DNA of 64,000 nt from Bradyrhizobium sp. SZCCT0153 (GTDB lineage Bacteria; Pseudomonadota; Alphaproteobacteria; Rhizobiales; Xanthobacteraceae), in the NCBI RefSeq assembly GCF_018129995.1, contig NZ_JAFCKS010000001.1, forward strand, positions 1,213,001-1,277,000. The letters are read 5' to 3'. This document shows, piece by piece, positions 1 through 8,187 of the stretch (its first letter is position 1; every line of letters starts with the position of its first letter). The notes under the pieces were generated by a model. That model was not told the DNA's origin. It searched no databases and saw only the letters and a list, made by a program, of their open reading frames with translations. Position numbers and translations under genes: made by a program.

Positions 1-288
1 CGCGAGCCGGCGCCGATCACGCAGTCGCCTTATGCCGATTACGACATCATGTTGGGCGCGCTCGAAGCGCAGCTGTCGAACGGGCCGTATCTGCTCGGCG
101 AGCGCATGACGGCGGCGGATGTCCTGTGGGGTGTCGCGTTCAGCTGGACGATGATGTTCGGGATCGTGCCGAAAAAGGACGTCTTCGTCCGCTATGCCGA
201 GCGCATGACGTCGCGGCCGGCTTTCCAGCGGATCACTGCGGCCGACGCCGAGATGGCCGCGCGGCATGCCGCAGCGGCAGTCGGATGA
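1..288 (+). CDS. Glutathione S-transferase family protein, C-terminal part (cut by window start)
   Basis: The reading frame is open from the first base and ends at a TGA at 286-288, so only the last 95 residues are present. The piece reads as the helical C-terminal domain of a GST: the segment LLGERMTAADVLWGVAFSW matches the usual signature in which a loop is followed by a conserved Asp that caps a buried helix (xxTxADxx). The thioredoxin-like N-terminal domain with the glutathione site lies outside the window, so the subclass and substrate cannot be judged. A DUF6157 gene follows on the same strand after 16 bases. Confidence 0.85.
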   Translation, partial: REPAPITQSPYADYDIMLGALEAQLSNGPYLLGERMTAADVLWGVAFSWTMMFGIVPKKDVFVRYAERMTSRPAFQRITAADAEMAARHAAAAVG

Positions 289-304
289 ACGATCTGGATT
301 GCGG

Positions 305-739
305 ATGACGAAGCCGATGCACACGACCAACTGCTTCAACACCTTCATCCGGGTCGCTGAAGACTGTCCCGCGCGTGCCGGCGAGGAACCGCCGCTGCGC
401 GCGGGAAAGCCGACCGTGGCCGGCCTGCAATACGAGATGATCGCCAAGGCACCCTACAAGCACACGTCCGACGACGTGATCTTCGCGACGTCCGCGCCGG
501 GACGCGAGCTCGATGTGAGGGCGACGAAGGCGGAGAAGCGTGCGGCACGTGAAGCGTTCTTCTCCCGGGGGCAGGCGTGCATGAGAGCGTCGAGCCTGGG
601 CAAGCGCTTCGGCTGGGGCGTTCATGCCGACAGTGAGGGCCGGATCGCGATTTACGCCGTCGACAGTAAACGCTACCAGGCGCTCGTCCGCGATCCCAAG
701 CTCACGCAGGTGCGCGCGATGCGGTCGAAGCGGGCGTGA
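305..739 (+). CDS. DUF6157 family protein
   Basis: This 144-residue protein begins MTKPMHTTNCFNTFIRVAED; a second possible start is the Met at 317. The opening MHTTN-(Y/F)-NTFI-VAEDCP, the central DDVIFATSA stretch and the Gly-Trp-Gly-(V/I)-H segment near residue 100 are what I recall as hallmarks of the DUF6157 family. No function is known for that family. There is no signal peptide or membrane segment, so it is probably cytosolic. I chose the ATG at 305 because it stays clear of the upstream GST stop; the longer in-frame start at 266 would overlap that gene. It may be co-transcribed with the GST. Confidence 0.8.
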   Translation: MTKPMHTTNCFNTFIRVAEDCPARAGEEPPLRAGKPTVAGLQYEMIAKAPYKHTSDDVIFATSAPGRELDVRATKAEKRAAREAFFSRGQACMRASSLGKRFGWGVHADSEGRIAIYAVDSKRYQALVRDPKLTQVRAMRSKRA

Positions 740-1525
740 TCAGAACTTTGGCTCCCGCTTCTCCGCGAACGCCTTGATGCCTTCCTTGATCTCGTCACCG
801 CGCATGCTGTCGCGGTGGCGCTGGTCGGCGGCTTGCTCATCGAGCTCGCCGCGGGCGAATTCGTTGATCGCCCGCTTCATGCCGCGCATCGCCTGCGGCG
901 CATTGCCGGCGAGGACGTCGGCGAGCCTGTCGACTTCCTCGTCGAGAATCTCCTCCGGCACCATGGCGGTGAGATAGCCGATCCGCAGCATCTCCGGCGC
1001 GGTGATCTTCTGTGCCGTGAGAAACAGCTTCTTGGCATTGTCGACGCCGAGCCGCGTCACGTAACGCTTGATGCCGCTCCTGTAGTAATGCAGCCCGAGC
1101 CGCGCCGCCGGCATGAACATTTCGGCGGTGTCGATGCCGATGCGGAAATCGCAGGCAAGCGCAAGGTCGGTCGAGCCGCCATAGACGCCGCCATTGAGCC
1201 GGCAGATCGTGGGCACGCCGAGATCCTCCAGCCGGTTGACCACGACCTCGAACGCCGAGCCCGCGCTCTGCTGCTCGCTCGCGCTGACCGCGCGCTCGGC
1301 GACGGAGTTGAGATCATAGCCCGCCGAGAAGGCACGGCCGGTTCCGGTCAGCACCAGCACGCGGAGATCGGGATCGGCCTCGACCCGGTCGAACAATGTT
1401 ATCAGTTCGCCGAGATCTTCAGCCTGGAGCCGGTTGAGATGTTTGGGCCTGTTGAGGCGGATGGTGGCGCGTGCGCCGATGATTTCGAACACGGGGCCGG
1501 AGGCCGCCTCGGCGGTATCAGACAT
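740..1525 (-). CDS. Enoyl-CoA hydratase/isomerase family protein (crotonase)
   Basis: A 261-residue crotonase-fold protein, the usual length for the family. The first oxyanion-hole segment is GTGRAFSAGYDLNS (about residues 61-74) and the second is NGGVYGGSTDLALACDFRIG (about 111-130). In classical enoyl-CoA hydratases the second segment carries a catalytic Glu (GGGxELA); here that place reads GGSTDLA, so the exact reaction (hydratase, isomerase or hydrolase) is open. The C-terminal region has the usual helical trimerisation part. It is convergent with DUF6157, abutting its stop, and lies just downstream of the K+ channel gene, with no evident functional link to either. Confidence 0.88.
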   Translation of the reverse strand: MSDTAEAASGPVFEIIGARATIRLNRPKHLNRLQAEDLGELITLFDRVEADPDLRVLVLTGTGRAFSAGYDLNSVAERAVSASEQQSAGSAFEVVVNRLEDLGVPTICRLNGGVYGGSTDLALACDFRIGIDTAEMFMPAARLGLHYYRSGIKRYVTRLGVDNAKKLFLTAQKITAPEMLRIGYLTAMVPEEILDEEVDRLADVLAGNAPQAMRGMKRAINEFARGELDEQAADQRHRDSMRGDEIKEGIKAFAEKREPKF

Positions 1526-1537
1526 TCTCGTCTCCGT

Positions 1538-2647
1538 TTATTTGTTTTCGAGCGTGCGGCGCCTGGCTTCCGCATCGATGGTCTCGGCGAGATCAGGATG
1601 ACGCGCCATCAGCATGCGGAAATCGACCAGGTCGAGCACCAGAAGCCGCGACACCTTGGTGGTCGAGACGTTGGCACCGCGCAGATTGTTGCCGAGCAGC
1701 GCCATCTCGCCGAAGAACGCGCCGTCGCCGAGCCGTACCTTCTTGCCGGGCAGGTCGACCTCGACCTCGCCGGCGGCGATGAAATACATGCAGTCGCCCT
1801 GCGCGCCCTTGCGGATGATCATGGTGCGCGCCGGCAGCTCCATGGTGCGCAGCATGTGGGTGACGTCGGCAATGGCCGCGGGCCCAAGCGCTGCGAAGAA
1901 TGGCACCTTGCTGACGGATTCCCAGGTCTTCAGGAAATTGTCGCGCCGCGTTTCTGCCGCGAACCCGGTTGCCAGAATGCCGGTCCAGAGGCCGAACACG
2001 CCGAGGCCGGAGATCATCACCAGCGCCGCCACCATGCGGCCCAGCGGCGTCACCGGCACGACGTCGCCATAGCCCGTCGTCGTCAGAGTTACGACGGCCC
2101 ACCACAGCGCGGCGGGGACGCTGCCAAACGTCTGCGGCTGCACGTCCCGCTCGAGGAAATATTCGGCGACCGAGGCCAGGAAGACCACCATCAGGAAGAT
2201 CACGAGCACGCTGACCAGCGGCCCCGATTCCAGAACCAGCACGCGGCGAAGCTGCCGCAGGCCCGGGATGCCCGGCACCACCTTCAGCACCCAGAGAACG
2301 CTGAGCAGCCACGCCGTCCCGGGATCGGCGCCGAGCATCAGCGCGACCGGCACGGCCAGCGCCCCGACAGTATCGACCAGTCCGGCGGAGGAGGACATGT
2401 AGAGCGCAAGGCGCCCCGTTCGCGCCATGTGCCGCAGCCGCACCAGCCATTCGAACACGAAATAGACGAGGCAGGCCCACAGCAGGGCATCCACCCAGCG
2501 GTGCGCGGTCTCGTAGGCTGGGCCAACCGTCAGCAGCACCATGCCGAGCACGCCGCCGGCGACGGCCACATAGGCCGCCTTGGTCATGTTGCGGCCGGCC
2601 GTGGCGGCCGCGAACTGGGCCAGAGCGGAGATCAGCGGCTTGGACAT
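1538..2647 (-). CDS. Cyclic-nucleotide-gated potassium channel (MlotiK1 type)
   Basis: An inner-membrane tetrameric channel subunit of 369 residues with six predicted transmembrane helices in the first 220 residues. The selectivity filter TTTGYGD lies near residue 190, preceded by the pore helix PAALWWAVVTL. The C-terminal part from about residue 250 is a cyclic-nucleotide-binding domain; GDGAFFGEMALLGNNLRGAN is its phosphate-binding cassette, although the Arg usually followed by Ser/Thr is RGAN here. It resembles MlotiK1 of Mesorhizobium loti along its length (for example FGLWTGILATGF after S6). I placed the start at the Met at 2647 (MSKPLISAL); a longer start at 2731 would add a Pro-rich tail with no family counterpart. 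Confidence 0.92.
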   Translation of the reverse strand: MSKPLISALAQFAAATAGRNMTKAAYVAVAGGVLGMVLLTVGPAYETAHRWVDALLWACLVYFVFEWLVRLRHMARTGRLALYMSSSAGLVDTVGALAVPVALMLGADPGTAWLLSVLWVLKVVPGIPGLRQLRRVLVLESGPLVSVLVIFLMVVFLASVAEYFLERDVQPQTFGSVPAALWWAVVTLTTTGYGDVVPVTPLGRMVAALVMISGLGVFGLWTGILATGFAAETRRDNFLKTWESVSKVPFFAALGPAAIADVTHMLRTMELPARTMIIRKGAQGDCMYFIAAGEVEVDLPGKKVRLGDGAFFGEMALLGNNLRGANVSTTKVSRLLVLDLVDFRMLMARHPDLAETIDAEARRRTLENK

Positions 2648-2749
2648 GCGGGAAGGCGGCTCGGTTTCGTCTGTTGGCGGTCCCGGCTGGAACCTCGGTG
2701 CCAAAGTGCCTGCCCGGGCCGGAGCCGTCAACGACGGGCGCGCGTGCCG

Positions 2750-2968
2750 TTACCTGAAATGCGGCGGCTCGTCATAGCCGCCACGGCTGCTGAAGAACAG
2801 CAGCACCATCAAGCCGATGCCGACAGCAATGGAAAATCCGGCTCCCAGCGCCAACGCCACATAGCCTTCCGTCGGAAGCGGCTCACCTTCGACCGCCATT
2901 GCCGAATAAGCGAAATATCCAGCTGCAACCAGCATTCCCAGAAGGATGATGATGAGGAGTGTACGCAT
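2750..2968 (-). CDS. Small two-helix membrane protein, function unknown
   Basis: I do not recognise this 72-residue protein. It starts MRTLLIIILLGMLVAAGYFA, a hydrophobic helix that could be a signal anchor, and has a second helix from about residue 38 to 60 (ALGAGFSIAVGIGLMVLLFF). The short loop between them is acidic and the C-terminal tail SSRGGYDEPPHFR is polar. A longer in-frame start at 3034 exists, but the extension is Pro- and Gly-rich and looks non-coding. It lies between the K+ channel and the TAXI protein on the same strand, so it may be part of a small membrane-protein group. Bradyrhizobial genomes often carry such unnamed peptides. Confidence 0.6.
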   Translation of the reverse strand: MRTLLIIILLGMLVAAGYFAYSAMAVEGEPLPTEGYVALALGAGFSIAVGIGLMVLLFFSSRGGYDEPPHFR

Positions 2969-3090
2969 GGCGCCTTCCCCGGTTGTATCCGGAACCAAAC
3001 GGTTGCGGGCGGGGACGGTTCCGGGACCAGGCATGGTGACGTGCGGGACATGTCGGCAAGGCGCCGCCGCGAGACCTTCCTGTCGATAGG

Positions 3091-4524
3091 TCAGGCACTC
3101 TGAGCTGTCTTCACCACCACGAGATTGCCCTCGTCGTGCGGCGGCGGGGCCGTGTCCTGGGCGAGCTTCTCGGCCTCACCGGCATGGCGTTTGAGGTAGT
3201 CGCGGCGCATACCGATCTCGTCGCGGACGAATTCGTAGCCGAGCTTGAACGTGTCGAGCCCGTCGGTACTGATCGTGCCATCGCGCAAGCCAATGACGGC
3301 GCCGCGCAAAATGCCCTCCAGCTCGTCCTGGAGACATTCGAGCTGGTCCAGCGAGCGGGCGTGCTCGATACGCTCGCCGATGTCGAGGATCGCGGTGGCG
3401 AGCTCGCTCGCCTTCTCCGGCGCGATCCGTGTGATCTTGGCGTAGATCGCGGCGAAGATCGAGCCGATGACGCTGAGCGCGGCAGCGCCCAGATACATCA
3501 GGTCGCTGTACTTATCCATGAACGACTTGGTGTCGTCGTTGATGTAGTCGGCCGCCCCCTGATGCGCCATCACGAAGGAGTCCTTCTCGACGGAGGCAGG
3601 CTCGATGTGGGTCGCAAAGCCGTTGTCGAGGCCGAGCGCGGACTTGTTCTCGTAGATGGTACGCGCCAGCTCGCCCGCGGTGGTCGGGGACATCTTCGAT
3701 TGCGTCACGAGCAGCCATTCCAGGCCGATCGTGTCGAGATCGTCGTCCGGGATTTCCGGCGAAGCCGACAGCGTGCCTGCCGTCAGCGTCTCGTCGGAAA
3801 TGCCAGGGAATTTGCGCGCCAGCGCCTTGGCTTCGTCGATCGCGTTCAGCGTAAAGCCGCCGCGCCTGGCGGCCTGCGCATAGGCCTTGTCCCGCACCGC
3901 CTTCGAGGCGTGGACGACGGCGATCACCGCACCCAAGCCGCTTGCCGGCGCGAACAGCTTGTCGAGCGTTGCGCCCTGCGGTGCCATCTGGATCTTCGCC
4001 GCGTCCGGGCCGTCGGGGACGTCGAGGATGCTGCGGACGAAGGCCAGCGAGGATTCGCTTTCTGCGAGGACGGCGACCTTCTTCTTCTTCAGCTCGGCGA
4101 GCGATTTGATCTTCTTGGTACCGGGCCCGAGCAGGAGCACGAGATCGTGCTCGAGGATCGCGAGCGTGCGCGCCCGCAGCGGCACCTTGGCGTCGGTGCG
4201 CAGCACGGCGAGGTCGGCCTGCTTGCGGTCGAACTGGGCGAGCGCCTTGGCATTGTCGGCGTTGTTGACGATCTTGATCCGGAAGCGCGAGGCGTTGTCC
4301 TTCAGGAGAGCGGCGAGCTTGGCCGCGAACAGCGCCTCGTCGCTGTTGGGGGCGCCGACGGCAAAAGTCAGCGTCTCCGAATTGTGCACCAGCGCGCGGC
4401 CGCCCCAGACGGTGGCAAGCGACAACAGCAGGGTCAGCACGACGTAGAGGAAGACCTGCTGCTGATTGGTCTTGATCACCTTGGGGCGTCGGGGCGGTGA
4501 CGCGGTAGGGCCTTCAGTACTCAT
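3091..4524 (-). CDS. TAXI-family TRAP-type solute-binding protein, membrane-anchored
   Basis: A 477-residue protein of the TAXI (TRAP-associated extracytoplasmic immunogenic) / NMT1-like binding-protein group. An N-terminal hydrophobic segment (VFLYVVLTLLLSLATVWGG, about residues 24-42) acts as a signal anchor. Residues about 50-325 form the periplasmic binding fold, with LTFAVGAPNSDEALFAAKLA at its start. A second transmembrane helix (MYLGAAALSVIGSIFAAIYA, about 344-363) leads to a helical cytosolic tail of roughly 110 residues. Ordinary TRAP binding proteins are freely periplasmic and sit next to permease genes; none lies nearby, so this one may sense rather than transport. The latter idea is inference. 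Confidence 0.85.
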   Translation of the reverse strand: MSTEGPTASPPRRPKVIKTNQQQVFLYVVLTLLLSLATVWGGRALVHNSETLTFAVGAPNSDEALFAAKLAALLKDNASRFRIKIVNNADNAKALAQFDRKQADLAVLRTDAKVPLRARTLAILEHDLVLLLGPGTKKIKSLAELKKKKVAVLAESESSLAFVRSILDVPDGPDAAKIQMAPQGATLDKLFAPASGLGAVIAVVHASKAVRDKAYAQAARRGGFTLNAIDEAKALARKFPGISDETLTAGTLSASPEIPDDDLDTIGLEWLLVTQSKMSPTTAGELARTIYENKSALGLDNGFATHIEPASVEKDSFVMAHQGAADYINDDTKSFMDKYSDLMYLGAAALSVIGSIFAAIYAKITRIAPEKASELATAILDIGERIEHARSLDQLECLQDELEGILRGAVIGLRDGTISTDGLDTFKLGYEFVRDEIGMRRDYLKRHAGEAEKLAQDTAPPPHDEGNLVVVKTAQSA

Positions 4525-4548
4525 GGCAGCACTCTGGCCTTATTCCTT

Positions 4549-4888
4549 CGGTGGCGGGCGGCTCGCGGATGTGATCGCTGCGGGCGCCCCGTAATTCGTA
4601 AAGGTCTGAAAAAAGAACGATATTCTCTATCGGCAATGATAGCGCGCAGGTCACGGAATGCAAATTTCGAGCCGAAGGTAACCTTACTCGCTTCCGCCGC
4701 GGCGATTGGTCATCCTATCACCAGTTAGCCACAGTTGGCGATTTTCCGGTTCCCCCGGCTGCATTCCGTCTCGGGAGATGTCATAAATCGCGGGTCCCGG
4801 CGATTTGACCGGTCCAAGAAGAAGTTGCGCTGAACGCTCCAATTTTTCTTGTCACGTCAATGAGGGCGTCAGCTTGTCGTTTCCATCC
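4549..4888. other. Intergenic region between divergent TAXI and DUF3307 genes
   Basis: This stretch of about 340 bases holds no convincing gene. It is less GC-rich than its surroundings, as expected for back-to-back promoters. The only symmetry I see is a weak inverted repeat, CTATC-6-GATAG, at 4627-4642. A possible in-frame extension of the DUF3307 gene back to 4805 was not accepted because it adds a Cys- and Ser-rich tail unlike the family. Confidence 0.5.
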
Positions 4889-5275
4889 ATGTCATCGGCG
4901 ATTCCGGTCGAAGCGCTCATTGGCTGGATGCTGCTGCTCACCTTCAAGCACGTCATCGCCGATTTCGTCCTCCAGACCGCCTGGATGGCGCACGGCAAGG
5001 ACCAGAAGCACGGCTGGGCCTTGCCGCTTCTGGTGCACTGCCTGATTCACCTTGCGGTTGCGCTGCCGCTGATCCTGATCGTGGCGCCCAAATTCTGGTT
5101 CGTGGCCCTGATCGATTTCGTGATCCACATCACGATCGACCGTGCCAAGGGGTTTGTCTCCGCCAATTTCGGTGTCGATCTTGCGCATCCCTGGTTCTGG
5201 ACCCTGATCGGCGTCGACCAGGCGCTGCACCATCTCACCGGATTCGGCCTGTCCATGTTCATGGCGGCGAACTGA
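4889..5275 (+). CDS. DUF3307 domain-containing membrane protein
   Basis: A 128-residue integral membrane protein with about four hydrophobic helices. The features that place it in DUF3307 are an early helix ending HVIADFVLQT, a lysine-containing loop (HGKDQKHGWALPLLVHCLIH) and a late helix ending GVDQALHHLTGFGL. The His and Asp residues in these helices (KHVIADF, IDFVIHITID, VDQALHHL) are conserved in the family, but its biochemical role is unknown. The start chosen is MSSAIPVEAL. The gene is divergent from the TAXI gene and is followed by a pair of inverted repeats that could serve as a transcription end. Confidence 0.82.
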   Translation: MSSAIPVEALIGWMLLLTFKHVIADFVLQTAWMAHGKDQKHGWALPLLVHCLIHLAVALPLILIVAPKFWFVALIDFVIHITIDRAKGFVSANFGVDLAHPWFWTLIGVDQALHHLTGFGLSMFMAAN

Positions 5276-5310
5276 GGGCGGCTTCCCGCGGAGTGGCTGC
5301 CCGGGCCCTA

Positions 5311-5413
5311 TGGTTCGAGACGGCGCTGCGCGCCTCCTCACCATGAGGGATAGAGTCCTTCAACAGCTCCAGACCTCATCCTGAGGAGCCCGCCGAAGGC
5401 GGGCGTCTCGAAG
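5311..5413. repeat. Pair of inverted copies of a bradyrhizobial palindromic repeat
   Basis: Two related units face each other. The first, 5311-5349, reads TGGTTCGAGACGG...CTCACCATGAGGG. The second, 5374-5413, reads CCTCATCCTGAGGAG...GCGTCTCGAAG. Read on the opposite strand, the first matches the second, with an internal GC-rich hairpin in each. This CTCAT-TGAGGAG...GTCTCGAA unit recurs in Bradyrhizobiaceae intergenic DNA as far as I recall. It could end DUF3307 transcription. Confidence 0.75.
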
Positions 5414-5550
5414 AACTGCCGCGACCGCAGTCCCGGCCGGCGCCTCTGATTCGTGGCCAGCGCGCAAGGACCCCGGGTGACTACCGGGCAGCGTGGTTAA
5501 CCTTTCATTAGAGAATTGCGCTGCATCCTCGCCGTCGAGGGAGAACTGCA

Positions 5551-5949
5551 ATGTTTTCAAGTCGTGACGCCTTTGAAAGCGATTTTTGCCCGGTCCGCGA
5601 CGAACTCCTTGGCGAGATGTATCGCGCCAGCGAGAGTGGCCTGCCGAGGCTGGTTGAGAGTGTTTCCCCAGACGCGCGCGCGAAGCTGGCGCTGTTCTGC
5701 TATCGCCGCAGCCACCTGCATTCGCTGGCGGTCGCGATCGCAGGCAGCTGCAGCGAGCGCGACCTGATCGAGAACGGCGGCCGTGTCGGCTCGACGCTCT
5801 ACGCGCTGTCGCGCGAGGGCTTGGTCAAATCCACGCCGTCGCTGTCGGGCGGCCGCAAGCCGATCACGCTGTCCACCAAGCCACTCTCGGTGCTTGCGCC
5901 GATCGACGACGAGATCGACGACGAGATCGGCGAAGCCGTCCCCGCCTAA
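5551..5949 (+). CDS. Hypothetical protein (bradyrhizobial, winged-helix-like)
   Basis: I do not recognise a named family for this 132-residue protein. It begins MFSSRDAFESDFCPVRDELL, lacks a signal peptide and has no membrane helix. The middle part, RAKLALFCYRRSHLHSLAVAIA followed by GSTLYALSREGLVKSTPS and GGRKPITLSTKPL, has the look of a small helical protein with a beta hairpin, not unlike a winged helix, but that is a guess. The C-terminal end is strongly acidic (DDEIDDEIGE). The start has a GGGAGAA ribosome-binding site. The gene is convergent with the YkgJ gene and the two stop codons overlap by four bases. Confidence 0.7.
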   Translation: MFSSRDAFESDFCPVRDELLGEMYRASESGLPRLVESVSPDARAKLALFCYRRSHLHSLAVAIAGSCSERDLIENGGRVGSTLYALSREGLVKSTPSLSGGRKPITLSTKPLSVLAPIDDEIDDEIGEAVPA

Positions 5950-6278
5950 ACGGTCTCGATCACCGGCAGCCCGAATTTCCGCCGCGCCATTGCGCATTCG
6001 GCATCGCCCGGCATGCAGGTGCGGCACACCTCGGGCCGAACCGCATAGATGCCGCACGCGGTCGCTTTTCCAATTTCGCCCTGCAAGGCCGAGCAGCGAT
6101 CGCCCTCGCACCGCATGCCGGACTGGCGGTCGTTGACCATCGTTTCGGGAATCGCGGCAAGCTCCTCGTCGCTTTCGATCGAGAAGCGCGGCCAGTTCGC
6201 CGAATAGCCGCAGCAGGCGCCGCAACTCTGGCAACAGCTCGACAGGTCGATGGGGGAGGTCTCTTCCATCGTGCTCAT
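5946..6278 (-). CDS. YkgJ-family cysteine-cluster protein (CxxCxxCC)
   Basis: A 110-residue soluble protein of the YkgJ/UPF0153 type, named for its cysteine cluster and thought to bind zinc or an Fe-S cluster. It carries SCCQSCGACCGYSANWPRFS near the N-terminus, then GMRCEGDRCSALQG, and finally CGIYAVRPEVCRTCMPGDAEC. That gives about twelve Cys in all, spaced as in the family. The start ATG at 6278 overlaps the TGA of the YafY-type regulator upstream (ATGA), which points to translational coupling. In-frame extension further upstream is inside the regulator gene and was rejected. The biological role is not known. Confidence 0.9.
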   Translation of the reverse strand: MSTMEETSPIDLSSCCQSCGACCGYSANWPRFSIESDEELAAIPETMVNDRQSGMRCEGDRCSALQGEIGKATACGIYAVRPEVCRTCMPGDAECAMARRKFGLPVIETV

Positions 6279-6973
6279 GTGTCCTTTGGCGGGCCCCAGA
6301 CCAGGCTCTGCCGCCATTTCGCCCGCAGCACGTCGCGACGCTCCGGATATCTCTCGTCGAGATAGCTCGCATCCACCACGCGGTCGGTGCGGAAGCTGCG
6401 GAAGTCGCCGCGCAGCTCGCACCAGGCCGCGAGCAGGCGCACCGCTTCGAGATAACCGACCGAGATCGGCCAGATCATGCGTTCGCTGGCGCGACCCTGC
6501 TCGTCGCGATAACGCAGCATGATCTTCTTGCCTTCGTGGATCTGGGTGCGCGTGCGCGCCATGTCGAGGCGGTCGGGCTCCCTGTTCCAGCTCGGCCGGG
6601 CGCGGCTCGCCGGCTCCAGCACGAAGGGACGCAGGCGCTCAGGCACGGTGTCGGCGATCTTCGCCATCAGATCTTCGGCGGCGCGCGCCAGTGTCGAGTC
6701 GGCATGGCCGGCGACCCATTGTGCGCCCAGCACCGCCGCCTCGATCTCGTCGGGTGTCAGCATCAAAGGCGGCAGGTCAAAACCCTTTTCCAGGATGTAG
6801 CCCATGCCGGCCTCGCCGCGGATCGGCACGCGCTGGCCGATCAGCGTCGCGATATCGCGATAGATCGTGCGCTTGGAGGTCTCGAGCTCGGCCGCGATCG
6901 CGTCCGCCGTCAGCGGCTTACGTGTGCGTCTCAGCACCTGGATGATTTGAAACAGCCGATCGGCGCGTCTCAT
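6275..6973 (-). CDS. YafY-family transcriptional regulator (HTH + WYL domain)
   Basis: A 232-residue cytosolic regulator. The N-terminal 60 residues are a DeoR-like winged helix (MRRADRLFQIIQVLRR; LETSKRTIYRDIATLIGQRV), the standard YafY opening. The rest is a WYL-type ligand-sensing domain, with LRYRDEQGRASERMIWPISV and LAAWCELRGDFRSFRTDRV matching its core strands. Family members act mostly as repressors or activators of neighbouring genes and sense small molecules or nucleotides. It is read divergently from the small ORF and GST gene at 7087-8141, which are candidate targets, and is coupled to the YkgJ gene downstream. The start was set at the Met at 6973; upstream codons do not fit the family. 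Confidence 0.92.
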   Translation of the reverse strand: MRRADRLFQIIQVLRRTRKPLTADAIAAELETSKRTIYRDIATLIGQRVPIRGEAGMGYILEKGFDLPPLMLTPDEIEAAVLGAQWVAGHADSTLARAAEDLMAKIADTVPERLRPFVLEPASRARPSWNREPDRLDMARTRTQIHEGKKIMLRYRDEQGRASERMIWPISVGYLEAVRLLAAWCELRGDFRSFRTDRVVDASYLDERYPERRDVLRAKWRQSLVWGPPKDT

Positions 6974-7086
6974 GACGGATCTCTTGTCGGTGGTGTTTTC
7001 AGAAGGCGGCGCGCGGCTGCTGACAGGATGTTGGCAGCAGGGGAGTTCTATACCGGGACAACACATCGACTGAAGGGGATTTGTCC

Positions 7087-7377
7087 ATGATCGTTCCAAC
7101 CCATTTTGGCCCGGCCGCTCCGCTGTGGCGGACCCAGCCTCTCCAGCTCCAGGCTTTGCAAGTCCGAGCCTGGCGTGCTTGGGCGTTCAGCCGCCTCGTC
7201 TCCCTCGATCTCATGGTCGTCGACCTCCGCCTTGCGCTCGCGACCATGGTGGCTCGCTCGTTGGTTCAGGCTGTGGACGCGCTGGCCCGCCACGTCATGG
7301 CCCGCGCCTGGCGAGGGGCCCGCTTCGCAGAAGATATCACGGCTGCTGCCACCATGGTGGCAGCAGCCCGTCATTAG
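7087..7377 (+). CDS. Hypothetical small protein upstream of GST gene
   Basis: This 96-residue frame starts ATG at 7087 with a good ribosome-binding site (AAGGGG, eight bases upstream). The product begins MIVPTHFGPAAPLWRTQP and then forms long amphipathic helices rich in Ala, Arg, Leu and Val, with no signal peptide and no recognisable domain. It lies between the divergent YafY regulator and the GST and fills an otherwise empty gap. I keep it because of the Shine-Dalgarno match and the position; in DNA this GC-rich a spurious frame of this size is possible. Confidence 0.45.
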   Translation: MIVPTHFGPAAPLWRTQPLQLQALQVRAWRAWAFSRLVSLDLMVVDLRLALATMVARSLVQAVDALARHVMARAWRGARFAEDITAAATMVAAARH

Positions 7378-7412
7378 GTTCCGTCAACTTTCACAGGTTC
7401 AGGAGAGCTCGC

Positions 7413-8141
7413 ATGATCACGCTTTACGGCTTTGGCACCGGTTTCGGCCTGCCGGAAATCAGCCCATTCGTCACCAAGACGGAGGTGCAGCTCAAGATGG
7501 CGGGACTGCCCTACCGGAAGGAGCGCGCGATGCCGCCCGCTTCGCCCAAGGGGCAGCTGCCTTTCATCGACGATAGCGGCGAGGCGGTGGCCGATTCCAC
7601 CTTTATCCGCGCCCATATCGAGCGCCGCTACGGCTTCGATTTCGACGCCGGCCTGTCACTGGCCGAGCGCGCGCAGGCCTGGGCATTCGAGCGCATGATC
7701 GAGCATCACGTCTATTGGGCGCTGGTCGGCGCGCGCTGGGTCGATCCGGTCAACTTCGCCAAGGGCCCCTCGCATTTCTTCGACGGCGCACCGGAGCACA
7801 ATCGCGAGAAGCTGCGCGAGGATGCGCAATTCCGCGTCGCCGAGAATTACCTGCTCTCCGGCCTCGGCCGCCACGGACCGGATGACGATGTCGATCTCGC
7901 GATGCGCTCGCTGTTCGCGCTGTCGGTGCAGCTCGGCGACAAGTCCTATCTGATGGGCACCAAGCCCTGCGGTGTCGATGCCACCGCATTCGGCGCGCTC
8001 GCCGGGATCCTGACGCCGTTCTTCGAATCCGGATTGCGGCAGCGGGCGGAAGGATTTGCCAACCTCACCGCCTATGTCGACCGCATGATGGACAGTTACT
8101 ATCCAGAGTTCGCCTGGACCCCGCTGCGGCAGGCGGCTTGA
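7413..8141 (+). CDS. Glutathione S-transferase family protein
   Basis: A 242-residue cytosolic GST-like protein. The N-terminal thioredoxin-fold domain reads MITLYGFGTGFGLPEISPFV, followed by the cis-Pro segment PKGQLPFIDDSGEAVADSTF (about residues 48-67), in which the Asp-Ser before the helix corresponds to the glutathione gamma-glutamyl site (usually E-S). The C-terminal all-helical domain follows, with GVDATAFGALAGIL near residue 190. The clan with an F/Y-G-xG opening and C-terminal domain of this kind includes plant-type failed-axon-connections homologues. The start has the ribosome-binding site AGGAGA. It may be controlled by the YafY regulator, but that is inferred only from position. 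Confidence 0.87.
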   Translation: MITLYGFGTGFGLPEISPFVTKTEVQLKMAGLPYRKERAMPPASPKGQLPFIDDSGEAVADSTFIRAHIERRYGFDFDAGLSLAERAQAWAFERMIEHHVYWALVGARWVDPVNFAKGPSHFFDGAPEHNREKLREDAQFRVAENYLLSGLGRHGPDDDVDLAMRSLFALSVQLGDKSYLMGTKPCGVDATAFGALAGILTPFFESGLRQRAEGFANLTAYVDRMMDSYYPEFAWTPLRQAA

Positions 8142-8187
8142 AACTCGATGGGATGAGACCCGGCTTGCGCTCCGACAACGGTGCGTT

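Noticed and set aside
815..3103. Open frame of 762 codons on the plus strand opposite the crotonase and K+ channel genes
   Set aside because: Antisense shadow; both genes beneath it have clear family motifs.
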